Source: Cohnella sp. OV330 (GTDB lineage Bacteria; Bacillota; Bacilli; Paenibacillales; Paenibacillaceae). Taken from it: 64,000 nucleotides of DNA. Location of the stretch: positions 432,513 through 496,512 of the forward strand of contig NZ_FOKE01000002.1 in the NCBI RefSeq assembly GCF_900112065.1, in the 5' to 3' direction. Below are positions 43,503 through 52,548 of this stretch, piece after piece. How positions within the stretch are numbered: the stretch's first letter is position 1; each line of letters opens with the position of its first letter. Made by a program: the position numbers and the translations under genes. Under the pieces are notes generated by a model. That model was not told the origin of the DNA. It worked only from the letters and a program-made list of their open reading frames with translations, and searched no databases.

Positions 43503-45260
43503 TTAGCCCTCCTTCTTCTTGTTCGAGGAGTAGTCGCGAACCCGCGGCTTGATCAGGGACGTGTCGACGTCCTCGTACGAGATCTGCGGGCCCTCCGACG
43601 TCCAGGTCGCCTTGGTCGTCTTCAGGAACTCCTCGTCGTTGCGGTCCGGGAACTCCGGCTTGTAGTGCGCGCCGCGGCTCTCGTTGCGCAGCAGGGCGCC
43701 TACCGTCATCGCCTCGGACAGCTCCAGCATGTTCCACAGCTGGCGCGTGAAGGCGACGCCTGCATTGTTCCAGCGAGCCGTATCGTTAATGTTGATTTTC
43801 TGATATCGCTGCTTGAGCTCTTTGATCTTGCCGATCGTCTGCTCGAGACGGTTGTTAAAACGGACGACGGTCATGTTGTTCGTCATCCACTCGCCGAGCT
43901 CCTTGTGCAGGACGTAGGCGTTCTCGTTGCCGTCCATCTTGAGGATGGATTCGTACTTATTCGCCTGCTTCGAGCGCTCGCGTTCGAATACGGACTCGGA
44001 TACGTCGTCGGCCGACTTCTTGAGGCCCTTGATGTACTCGACTGCCTTCGGGCCCGTAACCATGCCGCCGAAGATGGCCGAGAGCAGCGAGTTCGCGCCG
44101 AGACGGTTCGCGCCGTGATATTGATAGTCGACTTCGCCGCAGGCGAACAGACCCGGGATGTTGGTCATTTGGTTATAATCGACCCACAATCCGCCCATCG
44201 AGTAGTGAACCGCCGGGAAGATCTTCATCGGGATCTTGCGCGGATCGTCGCCCGTGAACTTCTCGTAGATCTCGATGATGCCGCCGAGCTTGACGTCAAG
44301 CTCCTTCGGATCCTTGTGCGAGAGGTCGAGGAACACCTTGTTCTCGCCGTCGATGCCGAGCTTCTCGTCGACGCACACCGCGAAAATCTCGCGCGTCGCG
44401 ATATCGCGGGGCACGAGGTTGCCGTAGGCCGGATACTTTTCCTCGAGGAAATACCAAGGCTTGCCGTCCTTGTACGTCCAGATGCGTCCGCCTTCGCCGC
44501 GCGCGGATTCGCTCATGAGGCGGTTCTTGTCGTCGCCCGGGATGGCCGTCGGGTGGATCTGGATGAACTCGCCGTTGGCGTAATGAACGCCCTGCTGGTA
44601 CACCGCGCTAGCCGCCGTGCCGGTATTGATGACCGAGTTGGTCGTCTTGCCGAAAATGATGCCCGGGCCGCCTGTCGCCAGGATGACCGCGTCGCCGCGG
44701 AACGTGACCGTATCCATGGAGCGCAGGTCCTGCGCGGCGATGCCCCGGCAGACGCCGTCGTCGTCGACGACGACGGACGTGAATTCCCAATGCTCGAACT
44801 TCTGGACGAGACCCGCGACTTCCCAGCGGCGGACCTGCTCGTCCAGCGCGTACAGCAGCTGCTGGCCGGTCGTCGCGCCCGCGAACGCCGTACGGTGGTA
44901 TTGCGTGCCGCCGAACCGGCGGAAGTCGAGCAAGCCCTCCGGCGTGCGGCTGAACATAACGCCCATCCGGTCCATGAGGTGGATGATGCCCGGCGCCGCT
45001 TCGCACATGGCCTTGACCGGCGGCTGGTTCGCCAGGAAGTCGCCGCCGTATACCGTATCGTCAAAGTGCTCCCATGGGGAGTCGCCTTCGCCCTTCGTGT
45101 TAACCGCTCCGTTGATGCCGCCCTGGGCGCATACGGAGTGGGACCGCTTGACCGGCACGAGCGAGAACAGATCGACCCGCATGCCGGCTTCCGCCGCCTT
45201 GACCGTCGCCATCAGACCCGCGAGTCCGCCGCCGACGACAATGATTTTCTGATTAGCCAT
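43503..45260 (-). CDS. sdhA: Succinate dehydrogenase flavoprotein subunit
   Basis: 585 residues. FAD-binding GGGLAGLMATVKAAE at the N-terminus, the covalent-flavin histidine region RSHSVCAQGGING, substrate/active-site segments (HPTAIPGDD, ESARGEGG) and the capping domain YSMGGLWVDYNQMTNIPGL. Oxidises succinate to fumarate on the inner membrane face. GGAGGGAG precedes the ATG. Bacillus-type sdhCAB order. Confidence 0.97.
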   Translation of the reverse strand: MANQKIIVVGGGLAGLMATVKAAEAGMRVDLFSLVPVKRSHSVCAQGGINGAVNTKGEGDSPWEHFDDTVYGGDFLANQPPVKAMCEAAPGIIHLMDRMGVMFSRTPEGLLDFRRFGGTQYHRTAFAGATTGQQLLYALDEQVRRWEVAGLVQKFEHWEFTSVVVDDDGVCRGIAAQDLRSMDTVTFRGDAVILATGGPGIIFGKTTNSVINTGTAASAVYQQGVHYANGEFIQIHPTAIPGDDKNRLMSESARGEGGRIWTYKDGKPWYFLEEKYPAYGNLVPRDIATREIFAVCVDEKLGIDGENKVFLDLSHKDPKELDVKLGGIIEIYEKFTGDDPRKIPMKIFPAVHYSMGGLWVDYNQMTNIPGLFACGEVDYQYHGANRLGANSLLSAIFGGMVTGPKAVEYIKGLKKSADDVSESVFERERSKQANKYESILKMDGNENAYVLHKELGEWMTNNMTVVRFNNRLEQTIGKIKELKQRYQKININDTARWNNAGVAFTRQLWNMLELSEAMTVGALLRNESRGAHYKPEFPDRNDEEFLKTTKATWTSEGPQISYEDVDTSLIKPRVRDYSSNKKKEG

Positions 45261-45278
45261 TGCTGATTCTCCCTCCGA

Positions 45279-45944
45279 TCAACCTAACAAACCGACGACA
45301 GCCGTCTGCGCCGCCGCGAACTCGTCGCTGCGGAACGCGAACAGCGACAGCAGGAACAGCACGGCGACGATCGCGAAAATGCCCATGCAGATGTTCGAGG
45401 ATACACGCTGCGCGCGCGGACCGACCGTAATTCCCCAGGACACCAGGAAAGCCCACAGGCCGTTGGCGAAGTGGAAGACGGCGGCGAGGACCGCGATGAA
45501 ATAAATAGTGAAGTAAACGGGCTGGGTCACGATATCGTGCATGTGTTGACCGATCTCTTCGTTGGTCGTATTGCCGAGCGCGACCTGAACGCGCGTCTGC
45601 CAAATGTGCCAAGCGACGAACACGAACGTGATGACGCCGGTAATCCGCTGCAGCGCGAACGCCCAGTTGCGTCCGTAGCTGTACCGGCCCGTGCTGTAAT
45701 TCGACGTGAAGGCGAGATACAGGCCGTAGACGCCATGGAACAGAATCGGCAGCCAGATGACGAACAGCTCGAGGAAAAAGATGAGCGGCAGGTCATGCAG
45801 GCCCTTGACGCTGTCGATGAAGCCCTCCTTGCCATGCTCGAACGCGGAGTAATTCGTCAGGGCGTGTTCGATAATGAACAATCCGAGCGGAATCACACCC
45901 AAGAGCGAATGAATCTTGCGCGCGTAAAACGAGTTTCCTTTCAT
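45279..45944 (-). CDS. sdhC: Succinate dehydrogenase cytochrome b558 subunit
   Basis: 221 residues, five predicted helices. Haem-ligand histidines are expected in FIIEHALTNY, LFHGVYGLY, AWHIWQ and VFHFANGLWAF. It anchors SdhAB and reduces menaquinone; the single five-helix diheme subunit is the type found in Bacillota. First gene of sdhCAB, divergent from a LysR regulator gene. Confidence 0.95.
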   Translation of the reverse strand: MKGNSFYARKIHSLLGVIPLGLFIIEHALTNYSAFEHGKEGFIDSVKGLHDLPLIFFLELFVIWLPILFHGVYGLYLAFTSNYSTGRYSYGRNWAFALQRITGVITFVFVAWHIWQTRVQVALGNTTNEEIGQHMHDIVTQPVYFTIYFIAVLAAVFHFANGLWAFLVSWGITVGPRAQRVSSNICMGIFAIVAVLFLLSLFAFRSDEFAAAQTAVVGLLG

Positions 45945-46049
45945 GTCGGTGAGCGTTCTCCTTTCGATCCGTGCGTTGTCACGAATTCTTCACGGTTTAT
46001 AGGTTACTCCATTTTCGCTTATAATGGAACTGCTTATTTATTATTAAAA

Positions 46050-46070
46050 CTTATGACGAATCGACATAAG
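46050..46070. promoter_or_regulatory. Inverted repeat, candidate LysR operator between sdhC and the LysR gene
   Basis: CTTATG-ACGAATCGA-CATAAG, a perfect 6-base inverted repeat with 9-base spacing that contains the T-N11-A LysR pattern, 30 bases before the LysR start and about 105 before sdhC. TATAAT at 46020-46025 lies alongside. Confidence 0.6.
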
Positions 46071-46099
46071 CAACAAAAAAACGCGGAGGAGCCGTCCAC

Positions 46100-47008
46100 A
46101 TGCTGGAAGATATGAGAGTTTTCGCAACCGTCGTCGAGCACAGCAGCCTGAACCGGGCGGCGGACAGGCTGAATGTCACGCAGCCCGCGCTATCGCGCAG
46201 AATCGCGCGCCTCGAGCGGGAGCTCGGCGTCGATCTGTTCCGCCGCATCGGCAAACGTCTCGAGCTGACTCCCGCCGGACAGTTCACCTACGAATTCGCC
46301 CTCGAGCTGCGCAGGTTCCACGGCGACTACCTGCAGCGGCTCAACGCGTTCAAGACGGCGGAGGCCCCCGTCGCGACGATCGGCGCGAGCCTAACTACGC
46401 TGCAGACGACGCTTCCCGAGCTGATCACCGCCATGACGGAGAAGCATCCGAACCTCGAGATCAAAGCCGTCACCGGCAAGACGCACGAGATCGCGACGCT
46501 GGTTAAAGAAAGAAAAGTCGACTTCGGCCTCGTCGCCTCCTCGGTCGAGGACGACCCGTCGATTACGAGTACGCCTCTTTTCGACGATACGGTCGTGCTG
46601 GTGCTGCCGCGTTCGCACTTTATAGTAGAACGCACGCAGCTGTCGATGAGCGACCTGAACGGGCTGCCGATGATTCTGTTCGCTCCGGGTACCTGGTACC
46701 GCAACCTGACGGACGAGTTGTTCCGTCAATACAGCGTCAAGCCCGACGTCCGCATGGAGATCGACTCGTTCGAGGCCATCGTCCGGCTGCTCGGCGCGAG
46801 CCGGGCCGGTACGATGCTGCCCAAGTCGTACTTGCGCCCGCAGATGCTGAGCGATAACGACTTGTATATCGTCCGCATCCGGGAGCTCGAGGAGTTCAAG
46901 CGCACGACCTCCCTTATTTACGGCGATCTCGCCTGGCTCGCGCCTTCGACGCGCTATTTAATCGAAGAGACGATCGCGCTGTTCGGCAGGGGCAACCGCC
47001 AGAGCTGA
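46100..47008 (+). CDS. LysR-family transcriptional regulator next to sdhCAB
   Basis: 302 residues. HTH MLEDMRVFATVVEHSSLNRAADRL / TQPALSRRIARLERELG, then an effector-binding domain. GGAGGAG lies 8 bases before the ATG. Divergent position relative to sdhC and the shared inverted repeat suggest autoregulation and perhaps control of succinate dehydrogenase; the ligand cannot be told from sequence. Confidence 0.88.
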   Translation: MLEDMRVFATVVEHSSLNRAADRLNVTQPALSRRIARLERELGVDLFRRIGKRLELTPAGQFTYEFALELRRFHGDYLQRLNAFKTAEAPVATIGASLTTLQTTLPELITAMTEKHPNLEIKAVTGKTHEIATLVKERKVDFGLVASSVEDDPSITSTPLFDDTVVLVLPRSHFIVERTQLSMSDLNGLPMILFAPGTWYRNLTDELFRQYSVKPDVRMEIDSFEAIVRLLGASRAGTMLPKSYLRPQMLSDNDLYIVRIRELEEFKRTTSLIYGDLAWLAPSTRYLIEETIALFGRGNRQS

Positions 47009-47067
47009 CGGAACGATTTTTCATTTTTCTCATCGTTGCCTCGTTTTTACCGCGGGGGCGCAATCGC

Positions 47068-47108
47068 AGGATGAGAGCGCCTCTCAGATATCCTCGGTTA
47101 TCCAACCG
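47068..47108 (+). other. Two adjacent hairpins in the leader of the LysM/3D gene
   Basis: AGGATGAGAG...CTCTCAGATATCCT (47068-47094) and CGGTT-ATCC-AACCG (47095-47108) stand side by side about 80 bases before the gene. They could structure the mRNA leader. I do not recognise a known riboswitch here. Confidence 0.35.
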
Positions 47109-47187
47109 TGGCGTCCTTTACCACTTAACCCGGTTCAAGGGATCATGCTACGCTAGGCGCATGAATCGAACCGGAGGGTGAATACAT

Positions 47188-47826
47188 ATGCGTTTTCGAT
47201 TGGGAATGCGAGCCGCCGCGCTCGCGCTCGGGGCCGCCCTGCTGCTGCCCGCAGCCGCCTCGTACGCGGCTACGACCTACACGGCCACGGACGCGGATAC
47301 GTTCTGGACGCTGTCCAAAAAGTTCGGCGTGCCGCTGCAAAAGCTGATGAGCTTCAACCCGAAAGTCGATCCGAAGAACATATACGCCGGCCTGAAGCTC
47401 TCGATCCCCGCTCCTGCGACGGCTACCGTTACGGCCAAGTCGGTCCAGCCCGCCGCGGTCGCGCAATCCGCCAAGCTCGTCAAGACGACTTCGGGCGACT
47501 CGCTGTCCTACGCGACGGCCATCCAGATGAAGGCGACGGCTTACTCCGCGTCCCTCGAAGAAAACGCCTGGGGCCCAGTCGATTACTTCGGCAACCCGCT
47601 GAAGCTGGGCACGATCGCCGTCGATCCTAAAGTCATCCCGCTCGGCACCAAAGTGTACATAACGGGCTACAGCTTGGACGGATTGCCCGCCGGCGGCATG
47701 TTCGCCGTCGCCAGCGACGCGGGCAGCGCCATCAAGGGCAACCGCATCGACATATTCGTGCCCGGTTCCCGGGATAAGGCAAGCAAGTTCGGCTTTCAAT
47801 ACGTCAACCTGTACGTGCTTAATTAG
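47188..47826 (+). CDS. Secreted LysM + 3D-domain protein
   Basis: 212 residues: signal peptide (MRFRLGMRAAALALGAALLL..., cleavage near SYA-A), one LysM wall-binding domain (DTFWTLSKKFGVPLQKLMSFNP), then a 3D domain with the aspartates in AVDPKVIPLGT, ASDAGSAIKGNRIDIF. Related to YocH and the Rpf/Sps-like wall hydrolases; the 3D fold resembles lytic transglycosylases. Acts on or binds peptidoglycan outside the cell. CGGAGGG precedes the ATG. Confidence 0.9.
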   Translation: MRFRLGMRAAALALGAALLLPAAASYAATTYTATDADTFWTLSKKFGVPLQKLMSFNPKVDPKNIYAGLKLSIPAPATATVTAKSVQPAAVAQSAKLVKTTSGDSLSYATAIQMKATAYSASLEENAWGPVDYFGNPLKLGTIAVDPKVIPLGTKVYITGYSLDGLPAGGMFAVASDAGSAIKGNRIDIFVPGSRDKASKFGFQYVNLYVLN

Positions 47827-47840
47827 TCCGGATGCGCCCG

Positions 47841-47886
47841 AGACCGCAGCCGCTTTCGAGAGAAGGCGGTTGCGGTCTTTTTTTTG
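47841..47886 (+). terminator. Terminator after the LysM/3D gene
   Basis: AGACCGCA...TGCGGTCT stem with an inner hairpin, followed by eight to nine Ts. Confidence 0.85.
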
Positions 47887-47932
47887 TCGCGCGGCCTCAG
47901 GCAGCTCCGGGTCTTTGCCGGCGCCGTCCGGC

Positions 47933-48778
47933 TCAAGCCCGGTTCGGCCTGCGCTCCGGAATATGCAGCAGCTCCGGCACCGTCACCAGCTCGTATCCTT
48001 TGGCGCGGAGCTGGTCGATCAAGTGCGGCAAGGCATTTACCGTGCCGAACAGGTTCTGTCCGGATCCCCCGCCCGCATGCATGAGAATGATCGAGCCGGG
48101 GCGCAGTCCCTTGACCGCGTTGCGCAGCACGACGCCGGATGGAATCTGGCGCCAATCCTGGGAGTCGACGTCCCAGTTGACGACCGTATACCCCCTGGCC
48201 CTCGCCCATTCCAGCTGAGCGGACCTTATGTCTCCGTATGGCGGCCTGATCATCGCGGGCTCGAAGCCCGCGGTTGCCCGAATGGTCGCCCCGGTCCGCT
48301 CGATCTCCCGCTTAACCTGCCCCAGGCTCAGCTTGGGCAGTTCGGGATGCGAGTACGTATGGTTGCCCACCGCATGGCCTTCGTCCACGATTCTGCGCAT
48401 CAGGCCGGGGTGCTTGGCCGCCCGGCTGCCGACGACGAAAAAAGTGGCGCGCACCCGCTTGCGCTTCAGCGCGTTAAGCACGAGCGGCGTATACCGCGGA
48501 TCGGGCACGTCGTCGAAGGTAAGCGCCACGCGCCGCCCGCCCGCGGCCGAGGCGCGAAGCACGAACACGCCCCTGTACCGGCGCTGCATGTCCGCCCAGC
48601 TCACGGGCGCCGCTGCGGGCTTGTTCCCCTTCGCGGCGGACGCGGATACCGCAGGCCGCTCTTGCTTCACGCCCGCTTTTTCCGCCTTAACCGCCGGCAC
48701 GAGCGCCGTCCCGGCGAGCATCAGGCTCGCCGCGAGCGAGGCCAGCCGCCGCTTCCATCCGTTTCGTTGCTCCATCAT
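47933..48778 (-). CDS. Secreted polysaccharide deacetylase
   Basis: 281 residues with an N-terminal signal or anchor (LASLAASLMLAGTALVPAVKA) and a NodB-type carbohydrate esterase 4 domain: TFDDVPD (catalytic base Asp and metal Asp), NHTYSHPEL (metal His pair), RPPYGD, and a late LMHAGG in place of the usual DxxLxH. Removes acetyl groups from chitin-like or peptidoglycan sugars. Start codon ambiguous by one codon (ATGATG). Confidence 0.88.
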   Translation of the reverse strand: MMEQRNGWKRRLASLAASLMLAGTALVPAVKAEKAGVKQERPAVSASAAKGNKPAAAPVSWADMQRRYRGVFVLRASAAGGRRVALTFDDVPDPRYTPLVLNALKRKRVRATFFVVGSRAAKHPGLMRRIVDEGHAVGNHTYSHPELPKLSLGQVKREIERTGATIRATAGFEPAMIRPPYGDIRSAQLEWARARGYTVVNWDVDSQDWRQIPSGVVLRNAVKGLRPGSIILMHAGGGSGQNLFGTVNALPHLIDQLRAKGYELVTVPELLHIPERRPNRA

Positions 48779-48855
48779 TCTCCATTCACTCCCGTCGCTA
48801 AGCGGCTCTGCCGTTAGCGTGAGCGAATGCGGCCCATATCATACCTTTCCCGCCT

Positions 48856-49518
48856 TTATTGGCCGATCGCGTCTTGGAAGGCCTCGATCTGCTCGTTCGT
48901 GCCGATGACGACCATGACGTCTCCTTCGGCCAGCGTGTCCGTAGCCGTCGGCGCGACGATCATCCCCTGCGTCTTGTTCAGTGCCACGATGCTGCAGCCG
49001 TACCTGCCGCGTGGGTTCGTCTCCTCGATCGACTTGCCGGCCAGACAAGCTGGCACGCCGAGCTCAGCGATCGTATACTTATCCGACAGCTCGATGTAGT
49101 CGAGCAAGTTCGGCGATACGAGCTGATGGGCCACCCGGATGCCCATGTCCCGCTCCGGATAGATGATGCGGTCGACGTCCATCCGTTCGAGCACGCGCCC
49201 GTGCAGCTCGGACACGGCCTTGGCGACGACCTTCTTGACGCCCAGCTCCTTGAGCAGGATCGCCGCCAGGATGCTCGCCTGCACGTCGTCCCCGATCGCG
49301 ACGACGCCGCAGTCGAAGTTGCGCGCGCCGATCGAGCGCAGCGTGTCCTCGTCCGTCGCGTCCGCGATGACCGTGTGGGTCAGAATGCCGCTCATTTCCT
49401 GCACCTTTTCCTCGTCGCGGTCGACGCCGAGCACCTCGTAGCCGAGCTCGATCAGTTCCTTGCCGATGCTGGCCCCGAACCGTCCGAGGCCGATGATCAC
49501 GAATTGATTCATTTTCAT
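48856..49518 (-). CDS. ktrA: Ktr potassium uptake gating subunit (RCK protein)
   Basis: 220 residues. RCK-N nucleotide-binding domain (VIIGLGRFGASIGKEL, VDRDEEKV, ADATDEDTLRSIGA) and RCK-C domain (from about 140, ELGVPACLAGKSIEETN), where c-di-AMP binds in relatives. Cytoplasmic octameric ring controlling KtrB. Third gene of the riboswitch-led ktr operon, 18 bases after the second ktrB, and apparently the only gating subunit for two channels here. Confidence 0.9.
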   Translation of the reverse strand: MKMNQFVIIGLGRFGASIGKELIELGYEVLGVDRDEEKVQEMSGILTHTVIADATDEDTLRSIGARNFDCGVVAIGDDVQASILAAILLKELGVKKVVAKAVSELHGRVLERMDVDRIIYPERDMGIRVAHQLVSPNLLDYIELSDKYTIAELGVPACLAGKSIEETNPRGRYGCSIVALNKTQGMIVAPTATDTLAEGDVMVVIGTNEQIEAFQDAIGQ

Positions 49519-49536
49519 GGTGGCACATCTCTTTCG

Positions 49537-50880
49537 TTATCCGATGATGATCTTGCCTTCCGCTTCCCTGTACAGCACCTTGTCCCGCTTCGGCACGAGC
49601 GCGTATCCGAGCGTCAGCGGCCCGAGCCTGCCGGCGAACATCATGAGCATGATGACGATCTTGCCGAACAGGCTCAAATCCGTCGTTAAGCCCATCGTCA
49701 ATCCCACCGTGCCGAAGGCGGACACCACCTCGAACAGGATCATGAGGAAATGGTGGTCCTCCGTCGTGGACAGGATCATGGTCGCCGTAAGCACCAACGC
49801 CAAGGCAAGAAGCGTAAGCGTCAACGCTTTATATACGCGCTCTTGCGCCAGACGGTAGCGGAACATGACGACATCTTCCCGCCCTCGGATGATCGCCCAT
49901 ACCGCGCCCAGCAGCGCCGCGAACGTCGTCGTCTTGATGCCTCCCCCGGTCGAGCCCGGAGACGCGCCGATGAACATCAGGATGATGATGAAAAACTGCG
50001 TCGCCTGCCGCAAATCCGTCAGATTAAGCGTATTGACGCCGGCGGTGCGGGGACTGACCGACTGCATGAACGCGGATAAAATCTTAGTACCCGTATTCTG
50101 CGGGCCCATCGTGCCGGGATTCGCGTATTCGAAGGCGAACACGACGATCGCCCCGAACAAGATCAGCGAGCCCGACATCGTCAAGACCACTTTGGAATGC
50201 AAGGACAGCCTGCGCCCGCCGCGCAGATCCGTCAGATCCGAGAGCACCACGAAGCCGAGTCCGCCGATGACGATGAGCGCCATGCTCACTAGATTGACCC
50301 ATGGATCGTCCGCGTAGCCGGTCAGGCTTCTGAAGCCCCCCATGAGGTCGAATCCCGCGTTGTTGAAAAAGGATACCGCGTGAAAAACGCCGTAGTATAT
50401 CGCTTGGCCCGGACTCATATTTGTAAGAAAGCGAATCGTGAGCAGGAGGGCTCCCGCCGCTTCGATCGTCAGCGCGTACAGCACGACGCGGCGGACGAGC
50501 CGGACGATCCCCTCGATGCTGCTCTGATTGAGCGCTTCCTGCAAAATCAGCCGCTCCTTGAGCGAGATGCGCCTCTTCAGGAATATCGCGAACAGCGTCG
50601 CCATCGACATGAAGCCGAGACCGCCGATCTGGATCATCGCCAGGATGACGATCTGTCCGAAAACGGAGTAATGATCGCCCGTGTCGACGACGACGAGCCC
50701 GGTGACGCAAGTCGCGGAGGTGGCGGTGAAGAGCGCGTCGATATAACGCGTCCCCTCTCCGCTGCTCGAAGCGACCGGCAGATGAAGCAGGAACGAGCCG
50801 AGTCCGATGATGAAGGCGAAGCCGATCGCCAGCGTCCGCGGCGGGGAGGCGACCAGCCAGTCGAATATTTTTTTGCCCAA
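49537..50880 (-). CDS. ktrB: KtrB-type potassium transporter, second copy
   Basis: 447-residue SKT-superfamily K+ translocating subunit with four pore loops: SATCVTGL, FFNNAGFD, SPRTAGV and FGTVGLT carry the filter glycines. TTG at 50880 is chosen because AAGGAGG lies 8 bases upstream and the start then aligns exactly with the paralogue (GKKIFDWLVASPPRTL versus LRNIIGWLYASPPRVL). Both copies are exactly 1,344 bp. The frame open to 50934 overlaps the first copy and is not the likely start. Confidence 0.9.
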   Translation of the reverse strand: MGKKIFDWLVASPPRTLAIGFAFIIGLGSFLLHLPVASSSGEGTRYIDALFTATSATCVTGLVVVDTGDHYSVFGQIVILAMIQIGGLGFMSMATLFAIFLKRRISLKERLILQEALNQSSIEGIVRLVRRVVLYALTIEAAGALLLTIRFLTNMSPGQAIYYGVFHAVSFFNNAGFDLMGGFRSLTGYADDPWVNLVSMALIVIGGLGFVVLSDLTDLRGGRRLSLHSKVVLTMSGSLILFGAIVVFAFEYANPGTMGPQNTGTKILSAFMQSVSPRTAGVNTLNLTDLRQATQFFIIILMFIGASPGSTGGGIKTTTFAALLGAVWAIIRGREDVVMFRYRLAQERVYKALTLTLLALALVLTATMILSTTEDHHFLMILFEVVSAFGTVGLTMGLTTDLSLFGKIVIMLMMFAGRLGPLTLGYALVPKRDKVLYREAEGKIIIG

Positions 50881-50905
50881 TTCGCTCTCCTCCTTCGCCT
50901 GATCT

Positions 50906-52249
50906 TTAACCGATAATGATACGTCCCTCGGCATGCCGGTACAGCGTTCGTCCGGACTTGGAGCCCAGCGCGTACGTCATCGTCAGCGGACCGAGACGAC
51001 CGATGAACATGAGGACGATGATGAGGATCTGGCCGAACGACGACAGGTCCCCGGTAATCCCGGCCGACAAGCCTACCGTCGCATAGGCGGACATAACCTC
51101 GAAAAGAATGAGCAGGAACGCCTGCTTTTCGGTAATCGAGAGGATCATGACGGACGTGATGACGATGGCGAGCGACAGCATCGTGACCGTGATGGCGCGG
51201 TTCACCTTGGCCCGTTCGATGCGCAGCCCGAGCAGCACGACGTCAGTGCGACCGCGGAGCATCGCCCAGACTGCGGCCGCGAGCACCGCGAACGCGGTCG
51301 TCTTGATGCCGCCGCCGGTGGAGCCCGGAGAAGCGCCGACGAACATGAGCAGCACCATCGCGAACTGCGTTGCGTCCCGCAGGGAGCCGATGTCGACGGT
51401 GCTGACGCCGGCGGATCGGGTGGACACGGACTGCAGCGCGGCCGCGAGCAGCTTGTCGCCGAAGGCGAGCGGGCCCATCGTGCTCTCGTTCGTATATTCG
51501 AAGATCAGGATGGTGACCGTGCCGAGCACGATAAGAAACGCCGATACCCAGAGCACGACTTTGGAATGGTAGGACAGCTTGCGGCGCGTACGCAGCTCGA
51601 CGAGGTCGGACAGCACGACGAAACCGACGCCGCCGAGCACGATAAGCGCGATCGCGAGGATGTTCATATAAGGATCTCCGACGTACCCGGCCATGCTGCG
51701 GAAATTGCCGAACAGGTCGAAGCCGCCGTTGTTGAAGAAAGAAACGCTATGGAACACGCCATAATAAAGCGCCTGCCGAAAATGCATTTCGTGCATAAAC
51801 CGGAAGGTGAAAAGCAGCGCGCCGACCGCTTCGATGCAAAGGGCGTAGATCAGGACGCGCCTTACCAAACGAACGATGCCTTCGAGGCTGCCCTGGTTCA
51901 TCGCTTCCTGCAGCACGAGACGGTCCTTAAGCGAGAGGCGGCGTCCGGCGAAAAAGGCGAACAGCGTGCCCATCGTCATGAAGCCGAGTCCGCCCAGCTG
52001 CACGAGGGCGAGGATGACCCAGCGGCCGAAAACGGAAAAGTATCCGATCGTGTCGAGCCGCATCAAGCCCGTCACGCAGGTCGCGGAGCTGGAGACGAAG
52101 AACGCCTCGAGCCACGGCGTCGGCTGGCCGGACACCGTGGAGATCGGGAGCCTGAGCAGCAGCGCGCCGATCGTGATGATGACGGCGAACCCGATCGTCA
52201 GCACGCGGGGCGGGGAAGCATATAGCCAGCCGATGATGTTTCTAAGCAA
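50906..52249 (-). CDS. ktrB: KtrB-type potassium transporter, first copy
   Basis: 447 residues, same fold and length as the next gene, filter loops SATCVTGL, FFNNGGFD, STRSAGV and YATVGLS. TTG at 52249 follows GAGGTGA at 8 bases. The reading frame continues upstream to 52417, but that stretch is the terminator and riboswitch, so those 56 residues are not protein. It is the first gene after the c-di-AMP riboswitch; high c-di-AMP should shut off the operon. Confidence 0.92.
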   Translation of the reverse strand: MLRNIIGWLYASPPRVLTIGFAVIITIGALLLRLPISTVSGQPTPWLEAFFVSSSATCVTGLMRLDTIGYFSVFGRWVILALVQLGGLGFMTMGTLFAFFAGRRLSLKDRLVLQEAMNQGSLEGIVRLVRRVLIYALCIEAVGALLFTFRFMHEMHFRQALYYGVFHSVSFFNNGGFDLFGNFRSMAGYVGDPYMNILAIALIVLGGVGFVVLSDLVELRTRRKLSYHSKVVLWVSAFLIVLGTVTILIFEYTNESTMGPLAFGDKLLAAALQSVSTRSAGVSTVDIGSLRDATQFAMVLLMFVGASPGSTGGGIKTTAFAVLAAAVWAMLRGRTDVVLLGLRIERAKVNRAITVTMLSLAIVITSVMILSITEKQAFLLILFEVMSAYATVGLSAGITGDLSSFGQILIIVLMFIGRLGPLTMTYALGSKSGRTLYRHAEGRIIIG

Positions 52250-52291
52250 TGTACGATTCACCTCGCGTCGGCAAACGATTGAAAAAGCGCG

Positions 52292-52320
52292 CAAAAAAAG
52301 ACACTGGAACTCCAGTGCCT
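52292..52320 (-). terminator. Riboswitch-controlled terminator of the ktr operon
   Basis: GCACTGGA-GT-TCCAGTGT stem followed on the minus strand by CTTTTTTT, between the riboswitch and the first ktrB. Confidence 0.85.
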
Positions 52321-52324
52321 TGGC

Positions 52325-52470
52325 GCACGGCGGTCCTGTCTGGCAGCCTACGAGGTTAGCTGACGGGTTCGGGCCAGAACAGGCTGCCCTATCCGGCGCG
52401 TCGCGCGCGGAATTCACCCCGGAATGCTTAAGTGGTTCCCCCGTTTTCTTTGCGGAAATTCGGCTGGGTA
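52325..52470 (-). ncRNA. ydaO/yuaA-type c-di-AMP riboswitch
   Basis: On the minus strand the conserved blocks appear in order: CCGAATTTCCGC, GGGGGAACCA (52433-52442), GGGGTGAATTCC (52409-52420), GGGCAGCC, then CCCGAACCCGTCAGC (52359-52373) and TAACCTCGTAGGCTGCC closing against GGGCAGCC. This is the established signature of the ydaO-class aptamer that binds two c-di-AMP and promotes termination upstream of K+ transporters and wall hydrolases. Confidence 0.92.
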
Positions 52471-52519
52471 GTATGATGGAGAAACGATGGTCCGTCTTCC
52501 AGAAAAAACATTACACCGC

Positions 52520-52548
52520 ATTATAGTCTGTCCTATAGGTACGCACAA
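52520..52548 (-). promoter_or_regulatory. Promoter of the ktr operon
   Basis: Minus strand TTGTGC (52543-52548), 17-base spacer, TATAAT (52520-52525), about 50 bases before the riboswitch. Confidence 0.65.

Noticed and set aside
47041-47160. c-di-AMP (ydaO) riboswitch ahead of the LysM/3D gene
   Set aside because: The conserved GAAC/GTCAGCTAACC blocks seen at 52325-52470 are missing here; only two plain hairpins are visible.
52250-52417. 56-residue N-terminal extension of the first ktrB
   Set aside because: The segment is the riboswitch and its terminator; the TTG at 52249 has the ribosome site and aligns with the paralogue.
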